A stretch of DNA of 64,000 nt from Ziziphus jujuba (GCF_031755915.1 NC_083390.1:24671001-24735000), one strand, 5' to 3'; counted from the stretch's first letter, positions 1 to 11,265 are shown. The notes: generated by a model not told the origin, from the sequence alone. Translations and numbers: made by a program.

Positions 1-420
1 GTGCAAGAGACATGGTTGCACTGTCAGGATCACATACAATTGGACAAGCTCAATGTGCCACATTCCGTGACAGAATTTACAACAATGAGAGCGATATTGA
101 TGGTGGTTTTGCTAGGACTTGGAAACGCGGTTGCCCTGCTAACCAAGGCGATGGCAATTCTAATTTGGCTCCGCTTCATTTGGTGACACCGAATCAATTG
201 GATAATAATTACTTCAAGAACTTGATTCAGATGAAGGGTCTTCTTGAATCTGACCAAGTTCTCTTCAGCGGAGGATCAACGGACGGCATTGTATCAAATA
301 CAGTAATAACCCCTCAAAATTTCTGTCTGACTTTGCTTCTGCCATGGTTAAAATGGGAGATAATGAGCCTCTCACTGGTTCTTCTGGACAGATAATTAGA
401 AGGATTTGCAGTGCAGTTAA
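1..420 (+). pseudogene. Class III peroxidase, 3' part, frameshifted
   Basis: The reading frame encodes the C-terminal half of a secretory class III peroxidase: proximal haem-ligand His in LSGSHTIG, then [13 protein letters not shown] and the [12 protein letters not shown] block. It is a close relative of the intact peroxidase at 30425-31654. Around 300-335 one net base is lost relative to that gene, so the last ~35 codons ([12 protein letters not shown] through CSAVN and a TGA at 418-420) are in another frame. The 5' part lies outside the window, so whether the upstream exon survives is unknown. I call it a pseudogene because the shift removes the conserved C-terminal helix and the last Cys of a disulfide. 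A sequencing error in a single base could in principle mimic this. Confidence 0.85.
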
Positions 421-850
421 CTGAAAAATCCTAGCCTCTGCCAAGAAATATTCTTTCATTTTGCATCTTATTAAGCATTTGTTTGTTGAAAAGAATAATA
501 AATAGACACCAGGATTGTCTATAATTTTTAAACTTTCATTTCCCGTAATTTTAAACAATTATGAGATCAATTTTAATGCATTACTTTATTTCGAGTTTTT
601 CAAAGAAAAGATAGGAAAAACAAGAAAATAAGTACACCTTGTCAGTGACATCTAAACCTAAATTTTCTTACCTCATTTAAATTTATTAGCACATACATAA
701 AACAGAGCAATGCAAACCTAATACTTGGCTCGCTTCTAATGTTCTTATGAAAAGAAGAATTATTACATATATATACATATTGTAGTATAATATAAAGTCT
801 TTGGCGACTTTTAAGACTTACCCATAGCAGGTAATACAGTTAATCTGATT
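384..850 (+). repeat. Peroxidase 3'-end repeat, copy 1
   Basis: The end of the peroxidase reading frame and its downstream region are homologous to 1345-1705. Shared landmarks in order are GGACAGAT(A)ATTAGAAGGATT, TCTGCCAAGAAATATTCTTT, AATAAATAGACACCAG, GTACACCTTGTCAG and AGTAATACAGTT-like sequence. The first copy is attached to a longer peroxidase segment; the second starts close to the stop codon. Confidence 0.7.
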
Positions 851-904
851 CGATCGGAAGAGATCTTCATTAACGAAGAAGTAAGGAGAGAGTGCAATGG
901 TTGA

Positions 905-1180
905 TCTGCTTTTACACACTCATTCTTTACCCCCAATACAAAAACTGTCGGAGAAATCTTTTGTGAGAAAAAAGCCAAAACCCTCTGATGCCATTGATAC
1001 TAGAACAAGTTGCATATTGGCTTCCCCAACTAAGACTCTCTCCAACTTTCTTTACAAGCTCATACAATGCTTCATTGTTAACAACTACAGGATAAGGCAG
1101 TGGCATTTCCTCCTTGAAGTCCGCCACTGACGCCGAATTCTATCTATGCACTGCTGCTTGAAGCCCAATGACCTTGACAT
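905..1180 (-). pseudogene. IAA-amino-acid hydrolase (ILR1-like, M20D) fragment
   Basis: Read on the minus strand this gives VIGLQAAVHR, a TAG where the family has Cys, then NSASVADFKEE, PYPVVVNNEALYELVKKVGES, a one-base shift, and LGEANMQLVLVSMASEGF, FFSQKISPTVFVLG. These blocks match the C-terminal metallopeptidase part of ILR1/ILL amidohydrolases, which release auxin from amino-acid conjugates. The acidic residue of the family's AEDF motif is changed (ASEGF). One nonsense codon plus one frameshift and the absence of the rest of the gene make this a dead fragment. It lies between two copies of the peroxidase 3' end. Confidence 0.75.
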
Positions 1181-1344
1181 GGAACGTAATTGTTAGTTTA
1201 CTTCAAACCAAATTCTTGACAGGTCGCCAAAAATCCAGACGTGTTACCTCTTTGATTCTTTCCTTGAGGTAAGACAGACATTTAGAGGTTAAGCTCCTAA
1301 GGTTCCACCAAATTTTACAGTCTCTGGGATTACATTTGCTGCTG

Positions 1345-1705
1345 GACAGATTAGAAGGATTTGCAGTGCTGTTAACTAAAATGTTGGCCTCTGCCAAGAA
1401 ATATTCTTTAGTTTTTATCTTATCGCGAGCATTGTCTAACATTAATAAATAGACACCAGCATTGTCTAGCTTCGTATTTTCATTTCCATCAATTGCAAAC
1501 AATTATGAGAGATCAATTTTGATGTATAATTATTTCATGTTCTTCATTCGAATGTACAATAAGTAAATATGTACACCTTGTCAGCGACATTCAAACCTAA
1601 ACTTAATTTTGTGATCTCATTTGAGTTTTCGAGGACTTACATAAAATATAAGTTTTTTGCATACTTTGAGGCTTGCCAATAGCAAGTAATACAGTTGAAC
1701 TACTT
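1345..1705 (+). pseudogene. Second peroxidase 3'-end fragment
   Basis: This stretch starts at the last codons of a class III peroxidase ([12 protein letters not shown], stop TAA about 1377-1379) and continues through the same 3' untranslated landmarks as 384-850. No upstream peroxidase codons are recognisable before about 1340. It is a partial local duplicate of the first fragment. Confidence 0.75.
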
Positions 1706-1929
1706 TTAACACTCTGTTTTCCCTGTATATTGATAGTGTTCCTACAGAAAAAAACAGGGTTCCTTTCTTGTAAATTTTGCAAATTGAGATATTCTTTTAA
1801 GTCCAAACCCCGTAGTTCTTTGTAACGTTTACTAATATAACTGGAAAAAAAATAAAAATAAAAAATAAAAAATTATTCTTCTAGTTTTCTGGTTTCAATC
1901 ATAATTTGAACTCTGTGAGGAATTCTTAG

Positions 1930-1972
<43 letters not shown>

Positions 1973-2256
1973 ACAGTAATAGTTTGTCTCATGCTACAGT
2001 ACGTATATGAGCGTTTATGTACTGAGATGAAACTAAGAATGGAATAATAATAAAAAGAAGAAGAATTGTTTAAAAAATAATAAGAAAAATGTTAAAAGCA
2101 ATTCGAAGTTATAGTAATAATTTGGTGTTATAATATCATCATAATCATAATTTTAAAAATAATAATAATAATACAAACAGTAGTATGCCAAAACCATTGA
2201 ATTGTAAACATTAACCTTATAAAACCATTGAATTACTATATATGTATATAAACTTT
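1706..2256. other. AT-rich intergenic, no gene
   Basis: I see no coding signal here. It contains a (TA)n tract at about 1932-1979 and short AAT-rich runs. It separates the peroxidase fragments from the 3' end of serpin 1. Confidence 0.6.
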
Positions 2257-3906
2257 TCAATTATCAGAGAGGGGATTAAGAACAGCTCCAGTGAAAATCA
2301 CAACCCCAGAAACTTTTTCTCTGATCATGAACATAAAAGGATGATCAGCCACAAATTGTACCTCGGGAGGGCGATACATTGATCCAGCCAGTAATTCAGC
2401 AGAAAAGATTGAAGCTCCTTCTGTCCCTTCTTCATTAACAGAAATACAAGCTTTGTGATACATTTTCCCAATGTGAAGCAACTTGCCAAGTGGTGAATCC
2501 ATTGCCTCTGTGAAATCAGCTTCCGGGTATTTGAAAGGCAAAGTCAATCCCAATTTATTCATTAGCTCAATAGTGTCCAAATCATAAGAAAACTTCCACT
2601 TTGGAATCCATATCTCAGTAACCAGCATATCTTCCAGCTTAAAATCCTGGAGTAGAAGTTTTGTATCAGAATTAAACCTCTCTAGCAGATCTTGGAGTCC
2701 ATTTTTTCTTTCAGGAAGAATGATATCCATACAGAAACGTGGGTGGTTGTTACTATAACATCCACCGGTACTATAATTGAGTCTGATAACCTTAAAATCC
2801 TCGAATGATCCACACCTCTGCATGCTCTCTTCTATTTGGGTCATGAAAGGTGCTCTGATAGTTTTCCCATCAAGAAGGTGGAAATCTTCGTCCCGAGTCG
2901 ATGAGGCAACGAATTGATCTAACCATGCTGCCTTAAAGTAGAGAGCATTTGCGAAAAAGAGTGGTCCTTTCAATTTTGATGTGGGTGGCAGAAACCCTTT
3001 GATGAGGCCCTTTGTTTTCTCCTCTGCCCATGAGTTCACTTCATTTCTAACTTTCTCTTCCTGCACAATTTCATAATTGTTTAGGACTCATCACTAATAT
3101 TTCTAATATGTATACACTACAATATAAATATTTTTTGTGCTTGCAAAACTATAGTGTAAATATGTAGGAAATTTCTAAACTTGTGATGTTACAAAGCAGG
3201 CATGTACAAACAACAAAAAGAATTAGTATAAATATATATATATATATATATATATTCTAAATATCCTCCCTAAATTTTATCCATTTTGCATATTAGCATA
3301 AATTCGAACTCTTTACTATTTAAGAAAGTAACTTTACGCCCCAATAATAAGACACCAATACCTTTTACTAATAATATATTAGGGATTACCCTAAATTTGA
3401 TATGCATTGTCTCTTATATGTAAAACCCAGTTTTTATATTGAGGCACTAATTAAGTTGAAAAGAAAAAAGAAAAAAGAAAAAAAGAAAGAAATTAAATTA
3501 GAACCTGATTAAAGTCGACAATTTTTGGTTCTGTTTTGTAGACGTCTCGGACTATCTCTTGGAAAGAAGGTTTCAAAGGACATTGCTGGTCTACAAACAT
3601 GACGTTCACTAAAGACAATTCAGGAGGAGCATTATACGCTGAATCAGAGTAGTCAGGGTCTGGGTCTGCCGCAGTGTCCAAGTCAAAGAGACCCATCAAA
3701 GACGAAGTCTTGCAGCTCAACTCAGTAATGGTTTCGGACCCAAGAGAGCCGAGAAACTGGTCCAAAGTTTTGCCTGCCGACCCGGAAGCCGCCATGTTAA
3801 GAACAACGTTCATGGATGCCGGAGACATCACCACGTTCCTGTTGGGATTATTCTTGGTCAGCTCCTCCAGAATCCCTTCTGTCACAACTTTCACACAAAA
3901 CTCCAT
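2257..3906 (-). CDS. Serpin 1 (inhibitor family I4), two exons
   Basis: Exon 1 is 3906-3505 and exon 2 is 3060-2257, joined in phase 0 by a GT..AG intron of 444 bases; the product is about 401 residues, normal for plant serpins (about 390). Exon 1 carries the helix A-B region (NVVMSPASMNVVLNM). Exon 2 carries [28 protein letters not shown], the hinge VNEEGTEG and the C-terminal [11 protein letters not shown] and FTGAVLNP strands. These are intracellular/cytosolic-type serpins with no signal peptide. The reactive-centre loop starts at Gly346; counting 15 residues as in AtSerpin1 puts P1 at Gly360 rather than the usual Arg. P12-P9 read GASI instead of small alanines. The fold looks intact, but inhibition of trypsin-like proteases is doubtful. 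A TATA-like AATATAAAC lies 72-80 bases upstream of the ATG. Confidence 0.9.
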
Positions 3907-3977
3907 TTTTTGGTTTTTGCTTTTAGCATAAACTGTTAAAAAAGAGAGAATTAGTGTGATTTTTAGCGGAACACACT

Positions 3978-3986
3978 GTTTATATT
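3978..3986 (-). promoter_or_regulatory. Putative TATA box of serpin 1
   Basis: AATATAAAC on the minus strand lies 72-80 bases upstream of the serpin 1 ATG (3906), a normal spacing for a TATA box plus a short 5' leader. Confidence 0.4.
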
Positions 3987-3999
3987 GAAATTGAAGAGA

Positions 4000-5675
4000 A
4001 ACAGAGCAAACTTGTGCGAAAAAAAACTACTTCGGATTCTCATTTGAAATATGGATTTGTTTATCTATAAATACATATATTTTGGACTTAATGCCTAATA
4101 AAAATATGCAAAAGTTATTACCTTTTTATTTTTTATTTTTTCCTTTTCCAACGCAACCGGAGATTGAAGGATAGACCGGCGGCTCAACGTTCCAATGCAA
4201 GACAACGCCAAATAGAACCCTAGCATTTTAAGCCTATATATAAAGGCATAATTTTAATTTTTTCTTTCCGAAAAAATTTAAAAAATTGGCATTTGTCTTT
4301 CACAGGCCCATACTATACAATGGACATTGAGCCCAATGATCCAATTAAAAAAATCTAATTGGACAAGTCATTCTATTCTCCCATGTATTTTTTTGAAAAT
4401 TAATCATTTTCCGATTCAATTATTAAAATATAGTAAATTTAAAAAAAAAAAAAAAAAAAAAAACTAGCCAATTTTTGTTTCATCCCGATTAAAATATCTT
4501 TTTTTTATTTTTTTTTCTCTATTTTTCCTTTTTTCCTTTCAAAACGCATTCTAGGTTTTTTTTTTTCTCCCCCCCTACTTTCCCCATTTTCCATCCAAAA
4601 CACATTCTAGGATTTTTTCTTTATTTTCCTTTTCCCTTTCAAAAATATCATCGTTGTTGCCACTTCAACTGTATTCTAAGGTTGTTTTTCTTTACTTTCT
4701 CCCTTTCCATCCAAAATGTATTCTAGTTTTTTTTTTTTTTTCCCCTCTACTTTCCCTTTCCCTTTAGAAGAATAATAGTCTCTGGTAGCTGCTTCAACCA
4801 CTTCACCATTGCCAATTGTCGGTGTGATCCTCACACCTTCATCGTCCCACCAAAAGCCAAAGGCAATTGCAATTGAGAGTGAGAGCCACCCATAGGCAGA
4901 GGAGAGCCACCACGCATAGCCTTCTCACACCACCATCGGCCTTACTCTGACCTCCCGTTCACCAATATCGTTCTCACACCATCGTCATCCCACCAAGAGC
5001 TAGAAGCAATCTTCATCCTCGCCGTCCCTTTGTCACTTGTAATCCTTGTAGGTCTTTGTTTATTCATTATCATCATTTTATTTAATAATTCATTAAGCTC
5101 TGCTTTGATTCCTTCATATTTCTAGTACATTTCATTTGTTTACTGAAAGTTAAGATTTTTATGTGGTTTATTGGATTTTGTTTATTATTTACTTATTTAT
5201 TTATTTTTTCATAGTTGTTATTGTTTGAAAATTTTAGAGTGTTTTTTCCCTCATAGAATAGAGGATCATTATTACATTGTTGCAATTGGTATTTTGTTTT
5301 GGTCACTAAAGTGACCATAATGTTCCGGAAGTCATGTTGAAGCTCTTGATTTTGGGCCTTTTTATACTTAATGGGATAATCACCATAATGTAATAGATAT
5401 GGTATATAATTGAGAGGGAAAAAAAAGCCATTCTAAAATGGCTTTATATTTTGATGTTTTACCTCCAACCTATCCAAGTTTATTTTTTTATTTTTGTGTT
5501 TCACATCTGTATAAACATGTCCATTAGAAGTTTGAACAAACTAGAAGCAATTCCAATCTTTTTATTTATTTAATTTTTTTTTACCAGTCAATTTGTCGCT
5601 GTGCTTTGTCTTTGCAATTACTTTTTCACATTTTTTATACATTATTTTTTTTATATTATATATTAAACTATTTAA
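4000..5675. other. Intergenic, pyrimidine-rich repeats, no gene
   Basis: No coding signal is seen. 4439-4463 is a poly(A) tract. From about 4510 to 4765 the motif CATTCTAGG followed by a T-run, CCCCTACTTTCCC and CCATCCAAAA recurs roughly four times in degenerate form. Sequence around 4780-5040 has an organised non-AT composition but I found no reading frame or family in it. The 5'-truncated copia element begins near 5680. Confidence 0.5.
4510..4765. repeat. Degenerate pyrimidine-rich tandem repeat
   Basis: About four imperfect units of 60-80 bases share CATTCTAG(G), a T8-T16 run, CTACTTTCCC and TTTCCATCCAAAA. Confidence 0.5.
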
Positions 5676-5679
5676 ATCA

Positions 5680-8284
5680 AGTTAGCCAAAAAATAAGAGA
5701 CTTTTTGCTCCTCCCTCTTTAACTATAAGCCATGCTCCTCTTGCATTAGTGTTTTCTGATGTGTGGGGACCAGCTCTGGTTGAGTCTCAAGAAGGATACA
5801 AATATTATGTTCTATTTATTGATAATTTTACTAGATTCTCATGGATATATCCCATGAAATTAAAGTCTGACATCACAAAAATTTTTCTCCAATTTAAATT
5901 AATGGTTGAAAATTTAACACCAAAAAAAAAAAAATTTAAATTTTACAAGGAGATTGGGGTGGTGAATATCGCCCACTACAACAACTTTTAAATAATTTTG
6001 ACATCATCTTTCAACACCCGTGCTCTTATACTCATAATCAAAATGGAAAAGTGGAGCGTAAACATAGGCATATTACAGAAACTGCCTTAACCTTGTTAGC
6101 CCAAGGTTCTATGCCTCTTTCTCACCGGTGGAATGCTTGTTCCACTGCTACTTTTTTAATAAATAGATTACCTAAAAAAGTACTCAATTTTGATTCACCT
6201 TTTCAAAAATTATTTAATAAAAAATTTGATTTTTCTTTTTTAAAATGCTTTAGGTGTGAGTGTTATCCTTATTTAAGACCCTATAGATCAAACAAATTTT
6301 CTTATCGTTCTGAAAAATGCATATTTATTGGGTATAGTAACTCTCATCAAGGATATAGATGTCTAAGCTTAATATCTGGTAAAATTTATATTTCACCAAA
6401 TGTTATATTTAATGAATATTCTTATCCTTTTGCTCAGCTACATGGTCCCCACACAAATGAAAACACATCATGTTTTTCTACCATTCCTTTATCTGTTTTA
6501 CCGTCTTCAATTTCCTTACAGGATATGTCACATTGGGTACATGCACGTGAAGAGCCATCCCATACTTATCCTAGTGTGCCTTTTTCAACTCCTCGTACAA
6601 CACAATTACCTACTCCACCTACTACTCATTTACCTAATCCTTCACCAACTGTACCACCTATTTTATCCACTACTTTGCCTTTATCTCCACAAAGCCCATC
6701 ACTTCCTATTCCTTTAGACTCCCAAACGGTTACTCCTTCCTCCTCACTGCCCAACTCGACACCCATCATTCCTACCAACTCTATATCATGTGCTATCTGT
6801 GTCCTTCAGCAGGATTTTCAACCCACTCCTACATCCATCCCTACCATACTACACTCATCTCCTCCTCCTCTTAAAAGTCTACAACCCATTCACTCTATGA
6901 TCACACGTGGCAAAGCTGGAATATTTAAGCCAAAACTTTATTCTGCTGCCATTCAACCAGCATCTCATCTTGCTGAACCCATTTCTGTCAAAGCTACTAT
7001 TTTATGTCTAAAATGGAAACGTGCTATGGATGATGAGTTTCGAGCATTGCTAGCTAATCAAACATGGGTACTTGTTCTTCCTCACCCTTAATAACGTCTG
7101 ATTGGTCACAAATGGGTGTTTAAAATCAAAAGAAATTCTGATGGATCAATACAGAGACATAAAGCCCATCTTGTGGCTTAGGGCTTCAATCAAACTCCTG
7201 GCCTTGATTTTTTTGAAACTTACAGCCTCGTTGTCAAGCCATCTACTGTTCGTGTTGTTCTCACCATAGTTGTTTCTCATAATTGGGATGTCTATCAAAT
7301 GGATGTGAATAACGCTTTCTTAAATGGTATTCTTCATGAAGATGTGTACATGAAACAACCCAGTGGCTTTGAAGACCCTCATCAACCCACTGCTGTATGC
7401 AAGCTCCAGAAGTCACTTTATGGTCTCGGTCAAGCACCACGTGCATGGTATGATCAGTTAAAATGAACTCTCATAACCTGGGGATTTCATAACTCCAAAA
7501 TGGATTCCTCTTTTTTTTTATTTCACCATGCTCTTGGTGTTCTTTGGGTTCTTGTATACGTGAATGATATCATCATCACAAGCAATAATAAAATTCTTAT
7601 CGACCACTTCATCACTAAATTAAATGCCACTTTCTCTTTGGAGGATCTTGGATCTCTTAATTTTTTTCTTGGCATTGAAGTCCATCATACAAGGAGTGGC
7701 ATCTTTCACAAGTAGGCTACATTAATGATCTTTTATCTAAATTATGTATGCATGATTGTAAACAAAGTCCTTCTCCCGCAAGCACTTTTGTCCAACTTGG
7801 GGCCACAATTGGTAATGTTTTCCATGATCCATCCTTATTTCGAAGTACTATTGGGTCATTACAGTATCTAACCATCACTCAATCGGAAATTTCTTTCATT
7901 GTGAATAAATTGAGCCAGTTTATGCATTGTCCGATGGATGTCCATTGGTCGGCATGTAAGCAAATCATTCGCTATCTTCGTGGCACTAAGTACCATGGCC
8001 TCCTTATTCGTCCCTCTTCCCATCTCAGCTTATGTGGCTTCACCAATGCAAATTGGGCTTCCAATGTTGATGATAGGAAGTCCACAAGCGGTTATTGTAT
8101 TTTTTTGGGCAACACTTTGGTATCATAGTCCTCAAGAAAACAACAAGTTGTTGCCCGATCTAGCACAGAATCGAAATACAGAGCACTCGCTTTAGGTGCT
8201 GTTGAAGTCTCTAGGTTGCAGCAATTAATGTTAGAACTCAATCTCTTCTCACCTGCGGTTCCTATACTTTGGTGTGATAATAAA
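5680..8284 (+). mobile_element. Ty1/copia element, 5'-truncated, part 1
   Basis: This is a decayed copia polyprotein read on the plus strand: integrase core (LVFSDVWGPA, YYVLFIDNFTRFSWIYPMK; then KVERKHRHITETALTLLAQ after a shift in an A-run near 5930), a Pro/Ser/Thr-rich linker (about 6500-6900), reverse transcriptase (KARL-equivalent HKAHLVA, QMDVNNAFLNG, QKSLYGLGQAPRAWYD) and RNase H (QYLTITQSEISFIVNKLSQ, STSGYCIFLG). Stops and shifts occur near 5990, 7090, 7180, 7465 and 8128. The RT active-site motif reads YVND instead of YVDD. The 5' LTR, Gag and protease are missing. The RNase H frame stops at 8284 because a gypsy element is inserted and resumes at 18162. Confidence 0.9.
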
Positions 8285-8955
8285 TGTCAGGACCCGTCCA
8301 GAATTCCTCCTCCGGAACCCTAGACAGCCCTGATCCCAGGGAAATACCACCGAACCTTCCAACGGAAAATCCGGCAGCACCTCCCCTAAGGGATTTACTT
8401 ACCACAAATTTACCTGCACTGAAAACACACTTCTATAATTGTTCCCTTATTCCTCCCACAAACTACAAATTGGTTCCACAAATTGCAGTACTTAAAAAAA
8501 TAAATACAGTAATCCAGTGCAAAATAAATACAACAAGAGTGAAAGAAATATTACAACTGCAATAAAAGAATAACAGGGTACTGCCGAACTAAAACAGCGA
8601 GGAAGATCAAGTCCGCTCCGAGTGAACACCGACAACCTGGTACCTAGAGGAACGGAATTTAAGAGTGTGAGATGCTAATCATCTCAGTGAGCGACCCTAC
8701 TACTCTACACTATCATACCACGGTAATAGGTATATAAATAATAATTATTTGGAAATAATAATGTCTCTCAAAACCCTTACAATTCTCTCAGTTGGAAAGG
8801 TTCCCCTTTTAAAACATTTTCACAAAACCCTTTATTCATATTTCCCGAAAACCAAGACATCAATTAAATACCAGAAGCGGTAACAATTATATTTTTCATT
8901 AACATTTTATTTTTAAAACACAGTTCTGAAAATAATTTGATGCACCCACTATATA

Positions 8956-9125
8956 CCAGTGGCGCCAACAGTACCCAGCGTCCCAAGGTACCGCCAGACA
9001 GGAGGTTATAGAAAGAAACCGGCATACGGTCGCATGGCGTCCCACTGCGCCGCTGCTAACCTGGTGTCCCGGCCAAAGGGGGGTGGCCGCCCTCTCCGAT
9101 GGCATCCACAGGACACCCTCATAAT
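8956..9125. repeat. GC-rich island conserved in all family LTRs
   Basis: This ~170-base GC-rich block recurs at 15810-15979, about 19826-19990, 58280-58480 and 63256-63440. In four copies it is open in the element's sense direction (ATVCRFLSITSC, WRHWYIVGAS), but in the copy at 58.3 kb indels shift the frame, so nucleotide-level conservation is the safer reading. Confidence 0.6.
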
Positions 9126-9130
9126 ATCAA

Positions 9131-9210
9131 CCGCGCGCTACTCACACCCACCTGCGCGCTAATCACATCACCTGCGCGCTAATCACACCCACCTGCGCGC
9201 TAATCACAAC
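9131..9210. repeat. LTR minisatellite with GCGCGCTA core
   Basis: Four units of about 19-21 bases share CTGCGCGCTAATCACA. The same block recurs at 15985-16064. Only about two units are present in the solo LTR near 20000 and about two to three in the LTR at 63210-63250. Confidence 0.7.
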
Positions 9211-10728
9211 CGTGTGCACACTAACCATATCACATATACCATATCACATAATCAGAACACCAGTACGTGCACGGTGCATCTAAAAATCATAAAATCCATA
9301 AATTTAAATCATAAAACAAATTTCACATTTTTCATAAGCATAGCGGGCATAATCCATCCGCTTGAACCGGGAAATTCTCCACAATTTCCTTATAATCCAT
9401 ACCATAAATTCCATGATTTTCAAATCCACCAACTTCCAAATCCATCAATTCAAATATCCACATTTTCCCAATAGCATAAATAATTTCTCGAAATATCATA
9501 ATCAAATCTCATAATATTCCATGGGCATATTTTATAAAAATTGAAATCACCAATATAACCAAATATTTTCTTTGAAATATTTGAAAATCAAATCATGCCC
9601 AATTTACCATTAAAACCACACCAATTTCAAAATCCTCAAAACCATAAAATAATTCCACACGGCATAAATTTGTAGAATTCGCATTTTCTTAAATCCAATA
9701 AATTCATAAATAATTCTACAATAAATCCAATAAATATTTGGCACATAGAAATTAAATTCCAAATATTTAATTCACACATAATATATTCATCAATTAAATT
9801 CCCCAAAATTAATTTGAAGGTGGGTCACTCACCTTGTGCACGTATCTCAATCAAGATCCTCCGCAGGATCGACTCCGCTACTTGCACGTGCACCTAAAAC
9901 ATCCACAGTACCAAAACCACAAATATTAATATTTTATTCGGGTAATCCCCAAATGGGTACCCGAGGAGCGAACACCAAACGATAACTAAAATTTACGAAT
10001 TATATACCGAATCGAAGCTCGAGTGATGCTAATCACAGATCCGGTCTTAATTTCCGATGATCGTACCCGACGGGGTCGGAATTTTATCGGGAAGCTTTTC
10101 GGGTTTCGGCTCTGCAATTCTCCCAAACCGTCGCGAATTGGTGGAAACGGAAGTCGGATTTGGGTTCAGGAGGTCGAACACTGCGGACTGGAGCTGGCCG
10201 GAATTTTCGGGGTACTCGCCGGAACAGTAATTTCCGGCGGGCCGCCACGTCACCGGCAACCGTCGCCGGAACAGTAATTTCCGACGGTGGCCGTTTGCCG
10301 TGAAATTTTGCAGATTTGTAGATCGTGAGGAGAGCAATCCAACGGGACCGACGGTGAGCAAAACGGAGGTCGGACGGCGGAGAAATCACCGTTTGAAGAT
10401 TTTCGACCCCTCGCCGGAAAACGCTCCGATCCCGGCGCGTCGGTGGTCCGATGGCCGTGATTTTTGGTGGGTAGGCCGGACTTGAGGAGAGGATGCTGGG
10501 TGTATGGCGCGTACTGTATATCGGCCGGAATAGTGCCGATTCGCGGTGGCCGGCGGTGGAGGGGAAAAATCGCCGCCAAACTTCGGACGTCCGATCCGGG
10601 CGCGTCCGGCGGCCGTTCGCCGTGAAATTTGGAGGTTTTGCCGGAAATGAGGTGGGCAAGCTTTCTGTCCGGCGCGTGTACAGTAACTCGGCCGGAACAG
10701 TGGCAAAATCCGGTGGCCGGCGGTGGCT

Positions 10729-10797
10729 CTCTCTCTCTCTCTCTTTCTCTCTCCTCTCTCTCTTTCTCTCTCTTCTCTCTCTTTCTCTCTCTTCCCC
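10729..10797. repeat. CT/CTTT microsatellite in LTR
   Basis: A pyrimidine tract of CTCTCT interrupted by TT; in sense it is GA-rich. It is shared by the other LTR (17583-17651) and, shorter, by the solo LTR near 21550. It explains the Arg/Glu-rich reading frames predicted here. Confidence 0.8.
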
Positions 10798-10934
10798 GAG
10801 AGTTTTTTCAAAATTAAAACCCTGCATGACACTGTTCATGCCACGTGGACCACTCAGAAGCTGACACGTGGCATTTCACTGTTCACGACCCAAAAACATT
10901 AAAATAATACGGTATCCGGTAAACTTCAAACGTC

Positions 10935-11150
10935 CATAACTTTTTAACCACATGTCCGATTTAAGCGTGCCGCTAGTCTATGAACTCGTATCGACGAGTA
11001 CTTTACAACCATACAAGAGTCAACTCACAATTACATCACAAGAAAAAGTCAACTCCCGGCACCTTTTAGACAGTTTACACTTCAACTTGTTTTGCCCATA
11101 ACTTTCAAACCGTAGCTCCGTTTTCGACGTGCTACTAGTCTACGAACTCA
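10935..11150 (-). repeat. Internal direct repeat within LTR
   Basis: Two ~54-base imperfect copies, 10935-10988 and 11097-11150, share CATAACTTT, AACC, TCCG.TTT, CGTGC and CTAGTCTA.GAACTC. The pair is also present in the other LTR copies, including 56560-56780 and 61320-61540 in the opposite orientation. Confidence 0.7.
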
Positions 11151-11179
11151 GGGCGTCATGCACTTCGCCACGGTACCCT

Positions 11180-11265
11180 AGTCAACTCGAAATTCCCACC
11201 GAGTCAAAAAGTCAACTTTTGACCCCCTTCGGTCAACGGTCAACGGTCAACCTCGGTCAACGTGC
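11180..11265 (-). promoter_or_regulatory. W-box cluster in LTR U3
   Basis: In sense orientation this 85-base stretch holds seven TTGACC/TTGACT motifs, the core bound by WRKY transcription factors, in the first ~120 bases of the LTR. Two more TTGAC cores lie at 11019 and 11048. Similar clusters occur at 18036-18121, 22010-22060, 56460-56540 and 61195-61300. Binding is inferred from the motif only. Confidence 0.55.

Noticed and set aside
9131..9210. CRISPR-like spaced short repeats
   Set aside because: Plant nuclear DNA; the units are a plain minisatellite inside an LTR with no unique spacers.
10084..10864. Arg/Glu/Pro-rich long reading frames on both strands in the LTRs (also 16938-17720 and 20805-21671)
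   Set aside because: They come from GC-rich CCGG sequence and CT microsatellites lacking stops. The same region is open in several frames at once and has no domain.
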